Source: Sedimentisphaerales bacterium (GTDB lineage Bacteria > Planctomycetota > Phycisphaerae > Sedimentisphaerales > SM23-30). From it: a stretch of DNA of 6,088 nucleotides. Below are positions 1 through 6,088 of the stretch, piece after piece. Where the stretch lies: contig DAOWIP010000289.1 of NCBI GenBank assembly GCA_030640865.1, forward strand, positions 1-6,088, given 5' to 3'. Position 1 is the first letter of the stretch, and every line of letters starts with the position of its first letter. Made by a program: the position numbers and the translations under genes. Under the pieces are notes generated by a model, which did no database searches, was not told where the DNA came from, and saw only the letters and a list, made by a program, of their open reading frames with translations.

Positions 1-31
1 ATTACAGCGAGCGAAACCGTAACATATTGTT

Positions 32-60
32 GTAAGACTACTTACCCGCGTACTAACGGG
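32..60. other. Two small inverted repeats in the leader before the phosphofructokinase gene
   Basis: GTAAG (32-36) and CTTAC (41-45) form a perfect 5-bp inverted repeat around the loop ACTA. It is followed directly by CCCG (45-48) paired with CGGG (57-60) around an 8-nt loop, then by AAAATT. They could be a weak terminator remnant of a gene to the left or part of the 5' leader of the phosphofructokinase mRNA. No strong sigma-70 promoter is visible in positions 1-96. A TTGTTG (27-32) and TACTAA (51-56) pair with an 18-nt spacer is only a poor match. Confidence 0.25.
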
Positions 61-86
61 AAAATTCAATCGTGAGCACTATAAAT

Positions 87-91
87 AAGGA
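87..91 (+). promoter_or_regulatory. Shine-Dalgarno site of the phosphofructokinase gene
   Basis: AAGGA ends five bases before the ATG at 97. This is good spacing and supports that ATG as the true start. Confidence 0.7.
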
Positions 92-96
92 AAATT

Positions 97-1299
97 ATGA
101 GTAACAAATTGAAAGGCAACGCAGTAGTAGGACAGTCAGGCGGGCCGACCGCCGTTATCAATCAGTCGCTGATAGGCGTTATCGAAGAAATCTATGAGCA
201 GGAGTATATCAACGAACTGCTGGGGGCTGTGCACGGCGTCGAAGGTATCCTGAACGAGAACTTCGTTAACCTCAAGCAAATACCGCGAAAAAAACTGGAA
301 GTGGTGGCGCGTACACCCTCAGCGGCATTAGGCTCGTCAAGAATGAAACCGAAACAGGAACACTGTAATCAAATATTCGAGGTGTTCCGCAAAAACGATG
401 TGCGATACTTCTTCTATATCGGCGGTAATGATTCGGCCAGTTCGGCGCATATTATCGATAACCTGGCCCAAGAAGCCGGGTATGACCTGAAGGTGTTCCA
501 CATTCCCAAAACAATAGATAACGATCTTCTGGTTACGGATCATTGTCCCGGTTTCGGTACGGCGGCAACGTTCGTGGCACAGGCAATTATCGGTAACGAT
601 CTCGATAACAGGTCCCTGCCAGGTATCAAAGTCGATATTATTATGGGCCGTAATGCCGGTTTTCTGACCGCATCGTCCGTTCTGGCACGGCGCTACGAAG
701 GAGACGGGCCGCATTTGATATATGTGCCTGAACGACCAGTCAATATGGATAAATTCTGCAATGACGTGTGTGAAGTTTATGATCGATTAGGCCGCTGTCT
801 GGTGGTTATCAGCGAAGGGATTTGCGATGAAGACCATATTCCCTGGGCTCAAAGGATTCAGAAGGAAGTCGAGGCGGACGCTCACGGAAACGTACAACTC
901 TCCGGAAGCGGCGCACTGGCGGAGTTTATTTCGGTAAAATTGAAAGAGGTCTTGCCCGGAAAACGAATGCGGACCGATACGTTTGGTTATCTGCAGCGAA
1001 GTTTTCCCGGTGTGGTTTCGCCGGTAGATGCCTATGAGGCGCGTTACTGCGGGCGGATGGCAGTATCCTACGCGGCCAAGGACAATACAACCGGTAGCGT
1101 GTGTATGCAGCGGTTCGGTAAAGACGATCGATATCGGGTCGAAACATTTGTTACGAGCCTGGACTCGGTGGCTGTTAAAACCAAGAGTCTGCCCGATATG
1201 TATATCAATGAAGAAGGTAATAATATTAACGAAAGTTATTACGAGTATGTTTCGCCGTTAGCGGGGCCATTGCCGGAAGTTGGTTTTTTGCGGAGCTGA
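97..1299 (+). CDS. pfp: 6-phosphofructokinase, probably pyrophosphate-dependent
   Basis: This cytoplasmic glycolytic enzyme of 400 residues phosphorylates fructose 6-phosphate to fructose 1,6-bisphosphate. The PPi-using type works reversibly, so it can serve glycolysis and gluconeogenesis. Family motifs appear in order: GQSGGPTAVIN (residues 12-22, phosphate-donor loop), GGNDS (109-113), PKTIDND (137-143, catalytic Asp region), MGRNAG (183-188, substrate binding), PERP (211-214), SEGI (239-242) and GYLQR (297-301). In ATP-dependent enzymes the equivalent sites read GGDGS and PGTIDND. The Asp at the second variable position of GGNDS and the Lys of PKTIDND are the established marks of PPi specificity. 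The Asn in GGNDS, where many PPi enzymes have Asp, is a less common variant. The ATG start is backed by AAGGA at 87-91, and the length fits the family. Donor choice is inferred from motifs; membership of the family is certain. Confidence 0.95.
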   Translation: MSNKLKGNAVVGQSGGPTAVINQSLIGVIEEIYEQEYINELLGAVHGVEGILNENFVNLKQIPRKKLEVVARTPSAALGSSRMKPKQEHCNQIFEVFRKNDVRYFFYIGGNDSASSAHIIDNLAQEAGYDLKVFHIPKTIDNDLLVTDHCPGFGTAATFVAQAIIGNDLDNRSLPGIKVDIIMGRNAGFLTASSVLARRYEGDGPHLIYVPERPVNMDKFCNDVCEVYDRLGRCLVVISEGICDEDHIPWAQRIQKEVEADAHGNVQLSGSGALAEFISVKLKEVLPGKRMRTDTFGYLQRSFPGVVSPVDAYEARYCGRMAVSYAAKDNTTGSVCMQRFGKDDRYRVETFVTSLDSVAVKTKSLPDMYINEEGNNINESYYEYVSPLAGPLPEVGFLRS

Positions 1300-1305
1300 G
1301 GAGAG

Positions 1306-1330
1306 AGAAGTCAGAATTCAGAAGTCAGAA
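1306..1330. repeat. Short direct repeat AGAAGTCAGAA, two copies
   Basis: AGAAGTCAGAA occurs at 1306-1316 and again at 1320-1330, separated by TTC, giving a 14-nt period. It lies just after the phosphofructokinase stop codon and leads into a GA-rich tract that continues to about 1400. It probably arose by slippage or belongs to a dispersed low-complexity repeat. No function is evident. Confidence 0.6.
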
Positions 1331-1445
1331 GAAAAGAAAAGAAATTGAACAGAAGGTCGCGAAGGAAGCGAAGAAGACAGAAGAAAAGAGCAACGCAAAA
1401 AATGAATCCGTAAGACCCCACCCTACAAAACTTATGCGTTCTGTC

Positions 1446-1458
1446 GGCCCTTCGGGCC
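1446..1458. repeat. GC-rich hairpin GGCCC-TTC-GGGCC
   Basis: A perfect 5-bp stem with a 3-nt loop lies in the pfp-lysA spacer. It is compact and stable but is followed by TGATAAAG rather than a T-run, so it is not a standard intrinsic terminator. It may be part of a dispersed repeat element. Confidence 0.45.
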
Positions 1459-1470
1459 TGATAAAGAAAC

Positions 1471-1490
1471 GGTGCGATTTCATCGGCACC
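1471..1490. repeat. Hairpin GGTGCGAT-TTC-ATCGGCACC
   Basis: GGTGC (1471-1475) pairs with GCACC (1486-1490), and GAT (1476-1478) pairs with ATC (1482-1484). G1485 is bulged and the loop is TTC. The right arm runs straight into one of the CCCTAC words (1489-1494). There is no T-run, so a terminator is unlikely. Confidence 0.45.
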
Positions 1491-1545
1491 CTACTTAACT
1501 GATAAACGCGGCGCCCAGGCCCGCCCTACTTAAGAACCCACCGAT

Positions 1546-1561
1546 CCCCGCCTACGCGGGG
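1546..1561. repeat. REP-like palindrome CCCCGC-CTAC-GCGGGG upstream of lysA
   Basis: A perfect 6-bp GC stem closes a CTAC loop, 27 bases before the lysA start codon. The shape, a C-run then a short loop then a G-run flanked by GAT and ACATGC, resembles small REP-like palindromes scattered through the intergenic regions of many bacteria. It would form a stable hairpin in the lysA leader if transcription starts upstream. It also superficially resembles type I-E CRISPR repeats, but there is a single copy and no spacer. Confidence 0.5.
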
Positions 1562-1588
1562 ACATGCTTTACATCGGGGGCTGATGTT

Positions 1589-2866
1589 ATGGATTATTTT
1601 AAATATAAAGACAATCAATTATTTTGTGAAAATGTGCCGGTCGCTCAGATAGCGCAGCAAATCGGTACCCCGGTATATATCTATAGTACGGCAACATTTC
1701 AGAGCCATTATAAAAAGCTGGTCGAGGCTTTCGCGGAACTGGAGCCGTTAATCTGTTATTCGGTCAAAGGCTGTAGTAATATAAATATTTGTCGGCTGCT
1801 GGCAGAGTTGGGCAGCGGGTTCGATATTGTCAGCGGAGGTGAGCTTTACCGTGTTCTGCAGGCAGGAGGGCAGGCGGATAAAGTAGTATATGCCGGCGTG
1901 GGCAAGACAGACGAGGAAATTCGCCAGGCCATCGAAGCGGGAATAGCCTGTTTCAATATCGAATCAGAATCGGAGCTGGAAAATCTCATTTTACTGGCGT
2001 CCCAATCCGACAGACGGGTACAAGCGGCCCTGCGGGTTAATCCAGACGTCGATCCCAAAACACACCGCTATACAACCACCGGCAAAAAAGAAAGCAAGTT
2101 CGGAGTCAATCTCGAACGCGCCCTGAAAGTATTCGAAGAATTCGGACATGACGATCATATCAAACTGAACGGCATTCATCTCCATATCGGATCGCCGGTA
2201 AATACCGTCGAGCCATACATACAGGCTATCAAAAAGGCACTGGTCTTTATTGATGAGCTTCGCGACAAAGGCTTTACAATAGAAACGCTCAACGTTGGAG
2301 GTGGATTCGGCGCCGATTATACCACAGGAGAAGCGCCCATCGCGGCCGATTACGCGGCAGCGATTATACCTTTGCTGCGGGATAAAGGCCTGCGACTTAT
2401 ATTAGAGCCGGGCCGAAGCATATCGGGCAATGCCGGCATACTTGTTACAAAGGTGCTTTATATGAAACAGGGGGGAGATAAGACCTTTGCCATCGTTGAC
2501 GGCGCTATGAACGATCTGATCCGACCGGCGTTATATGAAGCATTCCATTTTATCTGGCCGGTACAGGTGGCTGATGGTTTCGCGGTTGAGAACCGCAGCA
2601 ATACAATCGAGATACCAGGCACACAAAAAATGGACGTGGTTGGGCCTGTCTGTGAAACGAGCGATTTCCTGGCACAGGACCGTCTGCTGCCACCGTTACA
2701 ACGCGGTGATCTGCTTTCGATTTTTACCGCCGGGGCGTACGGCTTTGCAATGAGCAGTCAGTATAATTCCCGACCTCGCGCAGCAGAAATACTCGTCGAA
2801 GGCGACAGCTTCCGTGTTATTCGACGGCGTGAATGCTATGAAGATTTGATATCGATAGAAAAGTAA
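1589..2866 (+). CDS. lysA: Diaminopimelate decarboxylase
   Basis: LysA is the cytoplasmic PLP enzyme that converts meso-diaminopimelate to L-lysine and CO2, the last step of lysine synthesis. The protein has 425 residues, normal for the family. The N-terminal alanine-racemase-type barrel carries YSVKGCSN (57-64), where Lys60 is the expected PLP-binding lysine. It also has NGIHLHIGS (194-202), with His199 expected to stack on the cofactor, the glycine-rich phosphate loop GGGFG (237-241), and EPGRS (273-277). The C-terminal beta domain has CETSD (355-359), matching the CESGD motif that supplies an active-site Cys across the dimer, and GAYGFAMSSQYNSRPR with Tyr384. KGCSN in place of the usual KAN after the lysine is a mild oddity. 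The start has only a weak GGGGG Shine-Dalgarno (1576-1580), but the N-terminus aligns naturally. No lysine riboswitch is recognisable upstream. The stop codon lies 22 bp from the end of the convergent protease gene. Confidence 0.95.
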   Translation: MDYFKYKDNQLFCENVPVAQIAQQIGTPVYIYSTATFQSHYKKLVEAFAELEPLICYSVKGCSNINICRLLAELGSGFDIVSGGELYRVLQAGGQADKVVYAGVGKTDEEIRQAIEAGIACFNIESESELENLILLASQSDRRVQAALRVNPDVDPKTHRYTTTGKKESKFGVNLERALKVFEEFGHDDHIKLNGIHLHIGSPVNTVEPYIQAIKKALVFIDELRDKGFTIETLNVGGGFGADYTTGEAPIAADYAAAIIPLLRDKGLRLILEPGRSISGNAGILVTKVLYMKQGGDKTFAIVDGAMNDLIRPALYEAFHFIWPVQVADGFAVENRSNTIEIPGTQKMDVVGPVCETSDFLAQDRLLPPLQRGDLLSIFTAGAYGFAMSSQYNSRPRAAEILVEGDSFRVIRRRECYEDLISIEK

Positions 2867-2888
2867 TAAATTGAAAAAAACAATAAGA

Positions 2889-4700
2889 TTATAGATAACG
2901 CCAGGCGGATCGCTTCTGCCACTGCTCGGCCATTTCGTCAAAATCGCATCTGTCGATCAGGCCGTCGCAGTTAATATCCTCCGGCAAGTCCAGCATCTCC
3001 GTTGAACCACTATCATTCTTAAATGACCACCAGGCCTTAATTAGTTGCAGCAGGTCCTGAACATCGACTATTCCATCAACATTCAGATCGCCGGAGAATT
3101 GGTCTCCCTGCCAACTTTTCTTCTCACAACTATACGCCAGGCCATAAGTTTCCCGGAGATTATTTGTATTATCCGACAAAGTGTTTTCGACGGGGTCATC
3201 TGTTACACTAACCATAAAGGCTATTTTCTGTCTGCGGGGAGAGTGATAATATATATGCTGCAGGTTATCGCTTTCGCTGTAAGAATAATCCAGCCTTTCG
3301 AGGAATTGGCCCTGATTGTCGATGGACCACAATTCCATGGTCAGCACGTTCAACGGCAGGGCAGAAAATATACCCTCCTGGCGATAATGACGGAACCAGC
3401 ATAGCGTACCCGTGAAGTATTCATCCGCTTCTAACGGCTCCGGCAAGTAGTATATTTTTACCGAGTTCGGATCGTTCGGATCAAGGCTGACCTGGTCCAA
3501 ATCCCATCCGATATCAGCGTAATCACTACTATTGGGATCATGGTTTATGGGAACGCTGTTATAGCGTCCACCGGTTAGATGACGGTACGAATTCCAGGCA
3601 TTGACCAGCCCTGCTCCCTGACGATAATCCAACGGTACTGCGTAATCGTCTTCAGGGTCGGACGTACCTTTGTGCCAACCAACGAGCTTGACAGCCCCAT
3701 TAAGCAGCAGTGCTTTTATGACACGAGGGTCATCAGCCTGATCGATTTTCAACTGACGGGCCGCGTCGATCAACAAGGCCGCGATTCCGGCAACCTGGGG
3801 AGCGGCAAAACTACTGTACCCCGTTGCGTCGCGTCCGCAAATGTATGCATCGTTAGAATGACCACCAGGCCCAAGACACAGGCCCGGAGCGATAAGATCG
3901 GGTTTACATCTGCCGTCATCGGTTGGACCACAACTGCTGTATTTAACAGTCGGCGGCCCTACATATTGCAGCGAACGCGGAAACTCTCCGAGGCTGCGAG
4001 CTGCGGCCACGCTGATGACGTTGTATCCCCAGGAAGGTTTGCAGATGGAAGCGAACTCTTTCGGACCGTTACCGCCGGCCGCCACGGCCACCAATTCTTC
4101 GCGTTCGGCCATCGCGTCAATGCCCCGCTGCCACCATAAGGTAATCTCATCGTCGGCATCGGTACCCCAACTCATGCTAATCACGTCATTATCAAATGAT
4201 TCCCGTTTTCCGGCCAGTACCCGCTTATAAATAAACCAGTTGGTCTCAAAAACATCCACCACCGCTTCAGGTACAATTCCGCGATATTCGAAAAGGCCCA
4301 ACTCTTTATAGGAGGCCAAAGTATCGTAACCAAAGAGGATACCCGCAATTCGAGAGGCGTGTTCGGATTTCTGTACGGGACGATGGGGGTTCTGGTAGCA
4401 ATACAAACCGCGCCAATCGGCGCCCATCAGTGCCCAGTGTTCGAAATCAGGCAGAAAGGCATACGCAGTAGGGTCTTCTTCGCTCGGCTGGCTCAACTCG
4501 ACCAGGGCGACGTTGACCGTACTGCCGTCAAAATCCGGCTGGGAATCGTGCAATTCCCATACCCCGACAGGCCCCAGACACTGCGGCTGAGAGGCTCGCT
4601 CCGGCGACCAACCCGCGATACGATCCGCTGCCAAGCCCATCGGAGCCATCAAAAACAATACAGCCAGCAGCGATAAAAAACGGAACGTGTCTTTTAGCAT
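2889..4700 (-). CDS. Secreted S8 (subtilisin-like) serine peptidase homologue with C-terminal dockerin-type repeats
   Basis: The protein has 603 residues from the ATG at 4700. An in-frame TTG at 4748 would add 16 residues, but it sits only about nine bases past the predicted transcription start and has no ribosome site, so I prefer the ATG, with GGA nine bases upstream. Residues 1-25 form a signal peptide: Lys3 and Arg7, a hydrophobic core at 8-24, and likely cleavage near Ala24 or Ala25. The subtilisin fold follows: VNVALVELS (about 63-70), SEHASRIAG with His114, AAGGNG with oxyanion Asn211, the conserved SSCGPTDDGRCKPD block (255-268), and SSFAAPQVAG with Ser297. The strand that should hold the catalytic Asp has Glu68. 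Residues about 400-530 look like a beta-sandwich appendage. Two dockerin type I-like calcium loops, DLNVDGIVDVQD (538-549) and DINCDGLIDRCD (575-586), end the protein. Such modules usually mediate attachment or extracellular assembly. The substrate is unknown and activity is uncertain. Confidence 0.85.
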   Translation of the reverse strand: MLKDTFRFLSLLAVLFLMAPMGLAADRIAGWSPERASQPQCLGPVGVWELHDSQPDFDGSTVNVALVELSQPSEEDPTAYAFLPDFEHWALMGADWRGLYCYQNPHRPVQKSEHASRIAGILFGYDTLASYKELGLFEYRGIVPEAVVDVFETNWFIYKRVLAGKRESFDNDVISMSWGTDADDEITLWWQRGIDAMAEREELVAVAAGGNGPKEFASICKPSWGYNVISVAAARSLGEFPRSLQYVGPPTVKYSSCGPTDDGRCKPDLIAPGLCLGPGGHSNDAYICGRDATGYSSFAAPQVAGIAALLIDAARQLKIDQADDPRVIKALLLNGAVKLVGWHKGTSDPEDDYAVPLDYRQGAGLVNAWNSYRHLTGGRYNSVPINHDPNSSDYADIGWDLDQVSLDPNDPNSVKIYYLPEPLEADEYFTGTLCWFRHYRQEGIFSALPLNVLTMELWSIDNQGQFLERLDYSYSESDNLQHIYYHSPRRQKIAFMVSVTDDPVENTLSDNTNNLRETYGLAYSCEKKSWQGDQFSGDLNVDGIVDVQDLLQLIKAWWSFKNDSGSTEMLDLPEDINCDGLIDRCDFDEMAEQWQKRSAWRYL

Positions 4701-4763
4701 CCGTTCACATCCATTACAATAAGACCCTGTTGGGATATTTTCAGTCAAATCAGTGATAAATAT

Positions 4764-4792
4764 ATTATAATGGCAATTGCTTCCACAAGCAA
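4764..4792 (-). promoter_or_regulatory. Predicted sigma-70-type promoter of the S8 peptidase gene
   Basis: On the minus strand a perfect -10 box TATAAT (4769-4764) follows TTGCTT (4792-4787) after exactly 17 bases. The -35 box matches only the first three bases of TTGACA. Transcription would start near 4757, giving a leader of roughly 57 bases to the ATG at 4700. This placement argues against the TTG at 4748 as the start codon. It also implies that the peptidase is transcribed independently of the elongation factor gene upstream. Confidence 0.55.
4777..4792. repeat. Perfect inverted repeat TTGCTT-CCAC-AAGCAA over the -35 region
   Basis: Six-base arms at 4777-4782 and 4787-4792 flank CCAC. 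The arm at 4787-4792 is the proposed -35 box, read on the minus strand. The palindrome GCAATTGC (4773-4780) overlaps the left arm, so the half-site GCAA occurs three times in 20 bases. It could be an operator for a dimeric regulator. No T-run follows on either strand, so it is not a good terminator for the elongation factor gene. Confidence 0.4.
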
Positions 4793-4837
4793 CAGTAATT
4801 TCGTTAGATCGTCGTCATTCTCTTGTATCTGCCTAAC

Positions 4838-6088
4838 TTATTCGTTTTTTTGCTTAGAGGCCTTATTTTTGGCGATTATCTGCTGCATAACATTAGGCGG
4901 GACAGGCTCATAGTGGCTTAGCTCCATTGAATAGCTACCCTGGCCACCGGTAACACTTTTAAGCTGGGAACTGTACTGCTGAATCTCCGCCAATGGTACC
5001 TGAGCCTTGATTGTGATCATATTGCCGGGCAGTACGTCCTGACCCTGTACGCGGCCGCGTCGTCCGGCCAGGTCGCCGGTGATGTCTCCAACTTTTTCAC
5101 CGGGAATCGTAACCTCCATATTAACAATGGGTTCGAGCAGAGCGGGAGAACACTGCATAAATGCCTTGCGAAATACCTCTCGCCCGGCAATCTGAAAGGC
5201 AATATCTTTACTGTCAACCGGGTGAGTCTTACCGTCAACCAGCGACACCTTGACATCAACAACAGGGTATCCGGCAACTACGCCGTCAACCATAGCGGCC
5301 CGGCAGCCCTTATCCACACTGGGACGGAATGGCTGATCAATGGAGCCGCCGAAGATTTTATCCATAAACTCATATCCGACACCTGATTCATTAGGCTCCA
5401 TATCGATAAAGACACGGGCGTACTGGCCCGCTCCGCCGGACTGCTTCTTATGAGTGTACTCTACATATTTCGCCGAGGATGTGATAGTCTCACGATATGG
5501 AATCTTGGGTGGTTTGGTAGTAACTTCCAGCCCGCGGTGGGAGTGCATGCGAGCCAGAATAACGCGCACGTGCAACTCGCCAAGACCGGACACAACTGTT
5601 TCATTTGTCTGAGCATCATGGTCTATGGCAAATGTAGGGTCGGAATCGACGATTTCCGCAAGGGCGGCGGAAATTTTTGTTTCATCGCCGCGGCTTTTCG
5701 GCTCGATCGCCAGCGAGTACATCGGGATTGGTACCGAGGGCACCTCAATTTGGCCGGGTTCTTTGCCCACAAAGACCGTATCGCGGATTTGAAGCTCCTC
5801 AAGTTTGGCCAGTGTAACGATGTCGCCAGCCTGGGCCTGATCGACAGAGTCCAGTTTCTCCCCCTGCATTTTGCTTATTTGTCCGCATCGCATACCCTTT
5901 TTGCCGCCGGTAGCATGAAGACTTGTGTCACTCTTGATGATTCCCCTTTGCAGGCGGATGGTAGTATATTTGATATGACTTTTAGGGTCACTGGAAACAC
6001 GGCACACCAAGCCGAGAAGATTACCCTTGGGCTCGGGGGCAATTTCCTCCGCGGTTTGTTCTTCGCCGGAACCGGTTGTGAGTTTGAG
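4838..6088 (-). CDS. fusA: Elongation factor G-type translation GTPase, C-terminal 416 residues (partial, 5' end outside window)
   Basis: EF-G drives ribosomal translocation by GTP hydrolysis and helps split ribosomes at recycling. The reading frame is open to the window edge, so the TTG at 6010 is not the start, and the GTPase domain is missing only because the window ends. The fragment begins late in the linker before domain II (GNLLGLVCRVSSDP, about 22-35; AGDIVTLAKL, 87-96). Domain III follows (MYSLAIEPKSRGD, then VSGLGELH at 166-173). Domain IV has SGGAGQYARV (217-226, usually SGGRGQY in EF-G) and the tip loop DGKTHPVDSKD, with the conserved tip His at 289. Domain V has EPIVNMEVTIP to the TGGQGSYSMELSHYEPVP tail. 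AGDIVTLAKL and TGGQGSY resemble EF-G paralogues (EF-G2-like) more than the canonical FusA copy, so the exact subgroup is open. It ends in a lysine-rich tail, 137 bases before the peptidase ATG. Confidence 0.9.
   Translation of the reverse strand, partial: LKLTTGSGEEQTAEEIAPEPKGNLLGLVCRVSSDPKSHIKYTTIRLQRGIIKSDTSLHATGGKKGMRCGQISKMQGEKLDSVDQAQAGDIVTLAKLEELQIRDTVFVGKEPGQIEVPSVPIPMYSLAIEPKSRGDETKISAALAEIVDSDPTFAIDHDAQTNETVVSGLGELHVRVILARMHSHRGLEVTTKPPKIPYRETITSSAKYVEYTHKKQSGGAGQYARVFIDMEPNESGVGYEFMDKIFGGSIDQPFRPSVDKGCRAAMVDGVVAGYPVVDVKVSLVDGKTHPVDSKDIAFQIAGREVFRKAFMQCSPALLEPIVNMEVTIPGEKVGDITGDLAGRRGRVQGQDVLPGNMITIKAQVPLAEIQQYSSQLKSVTGGQGSYSMELSHYEPVPPNVMQQIIAKNKASKQKNE

Larger units (their letters stand above)
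1300..1588. other. Non-coding, repeat-rich spacer between the phosphofructokinase and lysA genes
   Basis: No credible gene is visible in these 289 bases. The first 100 bases are strongly purine-rich on the plus strand (GAAG and AGAA words). The rest is a patchwork of short hairpins at 1446-1458, 1471-1490 and 1546-1561. The word CCCTAC recurs at 1421-1426, 1489-1494 and 1524-1529, and the last two copies continue as CTTAA. None of the hairpins is followed by a T-run, so they do not look like intrinsic terminators. The patchwork suggests accumulated fragments of dispersed genomic repeats, which cannot be confirmed from one window. Confidence 0.6.

Noticed and set aside
80..85. TATAAA as the -10 box of the phosphofructokinase gene
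   Set aside because: It abuts the Shine-Dalgarno site, so the transcript would begin inside or after it. It is probably just AT-rich leader.
337..714. 125-codon open frame antisense to the phosphofructokinase gene
   Set aside because: It lies wholly inside a strongly conserved gene, resembles no known family and has no ribosome site. It is a shadow of codon usage.
1541..1566. CRISPR type I-E-like repeat (CCCCGCCTACGCGGGGA)
   Set aside because: There is only one copy, with no spacers and no cas genes. A REP-like palindrome explains it better.
1400..1588. Lysine riboswitch upstream of lysA
   Set aside because: The hairpins do not show the five-helix L-box layout or its conserved core words, and the space is patchy repeat sequence.
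2867..2888. Bidirectional terminator between lysA and the peptidase gene
   Set aside because: The gap has an A-run (T-run on the other strand), but the only stem is four base pairs (ATTG/CAAT) closing the A-run itself, too weak to call.
3579..4139. 186-codon open frame on the plus strand inside the peptidase gene
   Set aside because: It is entirely opposite the conserved S8 catalytic domain, has a composition typical of an antisense shadow and shows no recognisable domain.
4701..4748. N-terminal 16-residue extension of the peptidase from TTG at 4748
   Set aside because: It would place polar residues before a clear signal peptide and lacks a Shine-Dalgarno site. It would also begin about nine bases after the predicted transcription start.

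Overview
The window looks like an ordinary chromosomal segment from a member of the Planctomycetota, possibly a Phycisphaerae or Sedimentisphaerales relative. This assignment is inferred, not proven. It rests on a secreted subtilisin-like protease ending in a two-repeat dockerin-type module, a phosphofructokinase with the sequence marks of the pyrophosphate-dependent type, and a long spacer full of small hairpins and repeats. Base composition is balanced by eye, with no compositional island.

Layout. Positions 1-96 are a short leader with a good Shine-Dalgarno site. Positions 97-1299 (+) encode a pyrophosphate-type 6-phosphofructokinase. Positions 1300-1588 are a non-coding spacer: a purine-rich stretch with a direct repeat, then three small hairpins separated by recurring CCCTAC words. 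Positions 1589-2866 (+) encode diaminopimelate decarboxylase (LysA). After a 22-bp convergent gap, positions 2889-4700 (-) encode a secreted S8-family serine peptidase homologue with a C-terminal dockerin-like domain. Its promoter, with a perfect TATAAT, lies at 4764-4792 and coincides with a perfect inverted repeat. Positions 4838-6088 (-) hold the C-terminal part of an elongation factor G-type translation GTPase, whose N-terminal GTP-binding domain is outside the window.

Function. The genes do not form one pathway. They cover central glycolysis, the last step of lysine synthesis, an exported protein of unknown substrate, and ribosomal translocation. The protease has its own promoter, so it is probably transcribed separately from the elongation factor gene. 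I found no mobile element, CRISPR array, tRNA, rRNA or recognisable riboswitch, and no convincing sign of a new multi-gene system. The points most worth checking are the apparent Asp-to-Glu change at the protease catalytic triad, the promoter-overlapping palindrome, and the repeat-rich spacer before lysA.
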